Shown here: piece by piece, positions 62,037 to 64,000 of the stretch
Numbering within the stretch: position 1 is the stretch's first letter
Layout: each line of letters begins with the position of its first letter
DNA from: an uncultured Clostridia bacterium
GTDB lineage: Bacteria > Bacillota > Clostridia > Oscillospirales > Ruminococcaceae
Assembly (NCBI GenBank): GCA_947625615.1
Contig: CANQPB010000009.1
Location: 1-64,000, forward strand
Direction of reading: 5' to 3'
Length of the DNA stretch: 64,000 bases
Notes under the pieces: generated by a model
Told to the model about the DNA's origin: nothing
The model's input: only the letters and a program-made list of their open reading frames with translations
Database searches by the model: none
Program-made: the position numbers and the translations under genes

Positions 62037-63890
62037 TTATGAGTAGACGACGATGAATCCGTCGGATTCGTCAAAGACGGTTCGACCCTCGCTTTCAAGG
62101 TAGGGCGCAAGCTCGTCGGTGAGGGGATCGAGCCGGCTGAGAACGATGTAGTCGTAGAGCTCCTGCTCCTTAATGCCGGTGACGTTGCCGAGGCCGTCTT
62201 TTATCAGCACGCCGTCGTCAAGCTCGTAGATTTCGGCGCGGTCGGCTATATGGGGCAAAATGAATGTGTTTGCAAGCACCGAGCCCTCCTTGGGGATATC
62301 CCGCAGGCATTCCTCGGCGCTGTCGAAAAATTCTCCCCTCTCGCTGCGGTTTTTCAGCACCGAAAGCTTCTGCGAGGCCAGCGAGACCGTCGTCACCGCT
62401 GTGACCGCCGCCGCGCAGATTATCGCCGCATTTTTTATTTTCGCGGGCATGTCCGCGGCGTTTACCACCGCAAGGTAGATCAGCAGGCAGACCGGGCCGA
62501 AGATATACTGAAAGCCTATCTGCCCGGCATAGGCGTAACCCGCGCCGACTATCAGGTTCATTATCGCGTAGGGCAGCGCCAAAAGAAATCTGTTTATCTT
62601 TTTCGTTATCAGCGGAAGCATTAAAAGCGGCAGAAGCGTCTCGCAGAAAAACAGCAGAGTGTCTTTTGTGAGCAGCAGACTGACGAGGTAGGCAGGGTCG
62701 GCGAGGGAATTTTTAACTATCTCGGCTATGCCGCCGCCCGGGGAGCTTAAAAGCGGGCCGAAGCGGGAAGCGGTCATATAGCCGCCGTCTCCCGCGGAAT
62801 TCAGCCAGTGCATGACTACGGCAAAATATGCCGCCGAGAGCGCCGCCGCGACCGCCCCGTGGATCCGCCTGCGGCCCTTTTGCTCGGTGACAAACCACAG
62901 CGCCGCGCAGAAAACGTAAAGCGGGGCGTCCTCCTTGACTATGCACACGAGCGCCGACATTATATAGAACACCGGTATGTTGCCGCAATCCGCTGCCCAG
63001 AGAAGCCACATCAGAAGCGTTGGCAGAAAGGCGTTTTCATGGAACGAGTAGTAGCAGGGCATGATCAGCCCGCTGCAAAAGGCGTAGAGCGCGCATGCCG
63101 AGACGAGCGCCCAGCCCTTGAAGCCGTGCCTTTTCGCTATAAGATAAAGGGGCAGCACCCCGGCCATCGCAAAAAACGCCTGACCGATCAGAAGCGTCTC
63201 GGGGTAGGGAAAGATCGCGTAAACCGGCAGGAAGAGATAGAATATAAACGACGTGTGCACCCGAAAATGGGACATCGCCATATCACGCTCGCAGGTGATA
63301 ACGGCGCTGAGATTTTCCCGCAGCGAATGAAAAGTCTGCACGAAAATTCCCATATCAAAGCATGACGTGCCGAAATTGCGGTGATTCACCACCGTCGTGA
63401 CGGCGGTAAACAAAAACGCGAGCAGCGATATCGCCGCGACGGTTGCCGCCGCTATTCGCCCGTCAAGACGCTCGGCCGCCCCCGGCGGAAGCTTGCCCAA
63501 AGAGTAGCAAAGAAACACCGCGCATACCAAAGCCGCGGCTGCTCCGAAATAAAAGCTGCCCGAGCACCACACGGCGGTCAGCGAGAATATAACCGCAGAG
63601 ATCCCCAAAACGGTAAAATCGAGCTTCTCGACCCGTTTTCCCAGAAATCGGACGGCGAGGGTTATCCACAAAAACAGAACGGCGGCCCAGGCGGCAAGCT
63701 CCGGCAAAGACGTTTTGGCGACGTAGTCCTTCCACGCCGAGACGGGGTTTACCCCTGCCAGCCTTGAAAGCATAACCGATACCGACGAGACGATAAAATA
63801 GGCGGAAGCGAGACGCGCAAAAAGCCCCTCGGGCAGGCCGAACCGCTTAAGCGCGCCGCCAAATTTGTTCAAAAATTTTTCCAATCCCAT
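62037..63890 (-). CDS. DUF2079 polytopic membrane protein
   Basis: A 617-residue protein with about 12 hydrophobic segments. FDMGIFVQTFHSLREN and CERDMAMSHFRVHTSFIFY form the DUF2079 signature, in which the acidic D-x-G-IF and DMAMSHF residues sit in an outer loop. The layout is like GT-C membrane glycosyltransferases, and a role in transferring sugars from a lipid carrier is plausible by fold only. ATG 63890 is chosen since GGAAG precedes it; the ATG at 63905 lies at the transcription start without a ribosome site. Confidence 0.83.
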   Translation of the reverse strand: MGLEKFLNKFGGALKRFGLPEGLFARLASAYFIVSSVSVMLSRLAGVNPVSAWKDYVAKTSLPELAAWAAVLFLWITLAVRFLGKRVEKLDFTVLGISAVIFSLTAVWCSGSFYFGAAAALVCAVFLCYSLGKLPPGAAERLDGRIAAATVAAISLLAFLFTAVTTVVNHRNFGTSCFDMGIFVQTFHSLRENLSAVITCERDMAMSHFRVHTSFIFYLFLPVYAIFPYPETLLIGQAFFAMAGVLPLYLIAKRHGFKGWALVSACALYAFCSGLIMPCYYSFHENAFLPTLLMWLLWAADCGNIPVFYIMSALVCIVKEDAPLYVFCAALWFVTEQKGRRRIHGAVAAALSAAYFAVVMHWLNSAGDGGYMTASRFGPLLSSPGGGIAEIVKNSLADPAYLVSLLLTKDTLLFFCETLLPLLMLPLITKKINRFLLALPYAIMNLIVGAGYAYAGQIGFQYIFGPVCLLIYLAVVNAADMPAKIKNAAIICAAAVTAVTTVSLASQKLSVLKNRSERGEFFDSAEECLRDIPKEGSVLANTFILPHIADRAEIYELDDGVLIKDGLGNVTGIKEQELYDYIVLSRLDPLTDELAPYLESEGRTVFDESDGFIVVYS

Positions 63891-63916
63891 CACCGCTTCC
63901 GACATGTTATAAGGGT

Positions 63917-63945
63917 ATTATACGGATTCCGCCCGGCGTTGTCAA
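63917..63945 (-). promoter_or_regulatory. promoter of the DUF2079 gene
   Basis: Perfect TTGACA, 17 bases, perfect TATAAT on the minus strand. Bases 63946-64000 show nothing further. Confidence 0.88.
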
Positions 63946-64000
63946 GGAACCCCGCCGCCTTTTTCATTAAGTTTTCCTTAAGGGGGTGTTAAAAATTTAT

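Overview
The window looks like a chromosomal segment of a GC-rich anaerobic Firmicute of class Clostridia, most likely a gut Oscillospiraceae/Ruminococcaceae-type bacterium. The sequence-based reasons are lipobox lipoproteins, many TTGACA-17-TATAAT-like promoters and AGGAGG-type ribosome binding sites, an RNase P RNA with type A-like conserved blocks, a Na+-pumping oxaloacetate decarboxylase, a 2-hydroxyacyl-CoA dehydratase activase, a GH43 and a GH130 glycosidase, and a tRNA with an encoded CCA. No exact species can be named from this alone.

Layout. 0-11 kb: a DUF1287 cell-wall-type hydrolase, a GH43-CBM6 lipoprotein, a Na/Pi symporter, release factor 3, a small methyltransferase, and the oxaloacetate decarboxylase pump (gamma, biotin carrier, beta, then alpha). 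11.3-14.9 kb: a cell-wall operon (alpha/beta hydrolase, a membrane-anchored MurF-like ligase, D-Ala-D-Ala ligase). 15-18.6 kb: lipoprotein, RNase P RNA, beta-lactamase-like serine hydrolase and PrsA-like foldase, bracketed by an inverted pair of dispersed repeats. 19-23.5 kb: M29 aminopeptidase, then a Crp/Fnr regulator with an SsuABC/TauABC-type transporter.

23.5-30.6 kb holds the most unusual block: a compact leftward phage-derived cluster (small and large terminase, portal, prohead protease, major capsid, connector, a tail-completion-like protein and a tail-hub-like protein). All frames are intact and match the flanking base composition. There is no integrase, repressor, replication, tape-measure, fibre or lysis gene. 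It sits between two housekeeping units and looks like a domesticated or gene-transfer-agent-like particle module.

30.7-38.5 kb: cyclophilin, a promoter-driven structured RNA with its own terminator ahead of uvrC, then uvrC, rsmD, coaD, a coiled-coil protein, aspartate kinase and MetA. Several composite GC-rich intergenic repeats lie between them. 38.8-49 kb: a large MacB-like ABC exporter, a 1419-residue activase/dehydratase fusion, and two membrane proteins. 49-57.9 kb: a double-receiver hybrid histidine kinase with an orphan solute-binding lipoprotein, a VanR/VanS/VanY-like operon with phased operator boxes, and tRNA-Ser(GGA). 58-64 kb: small XRE regulator, DegV, a GH130 phosphorylase, a DUF1836 protein and a DUF2079 membrane protein.

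Four families of dispersed non-coding repeats recur (here called A, B, C and nested-palindrome elements). They fill most of the long intergenic gaps. Their hairpin stems differ between copies in ways that keep pairing, which points to selection on folded RNA or DNA.
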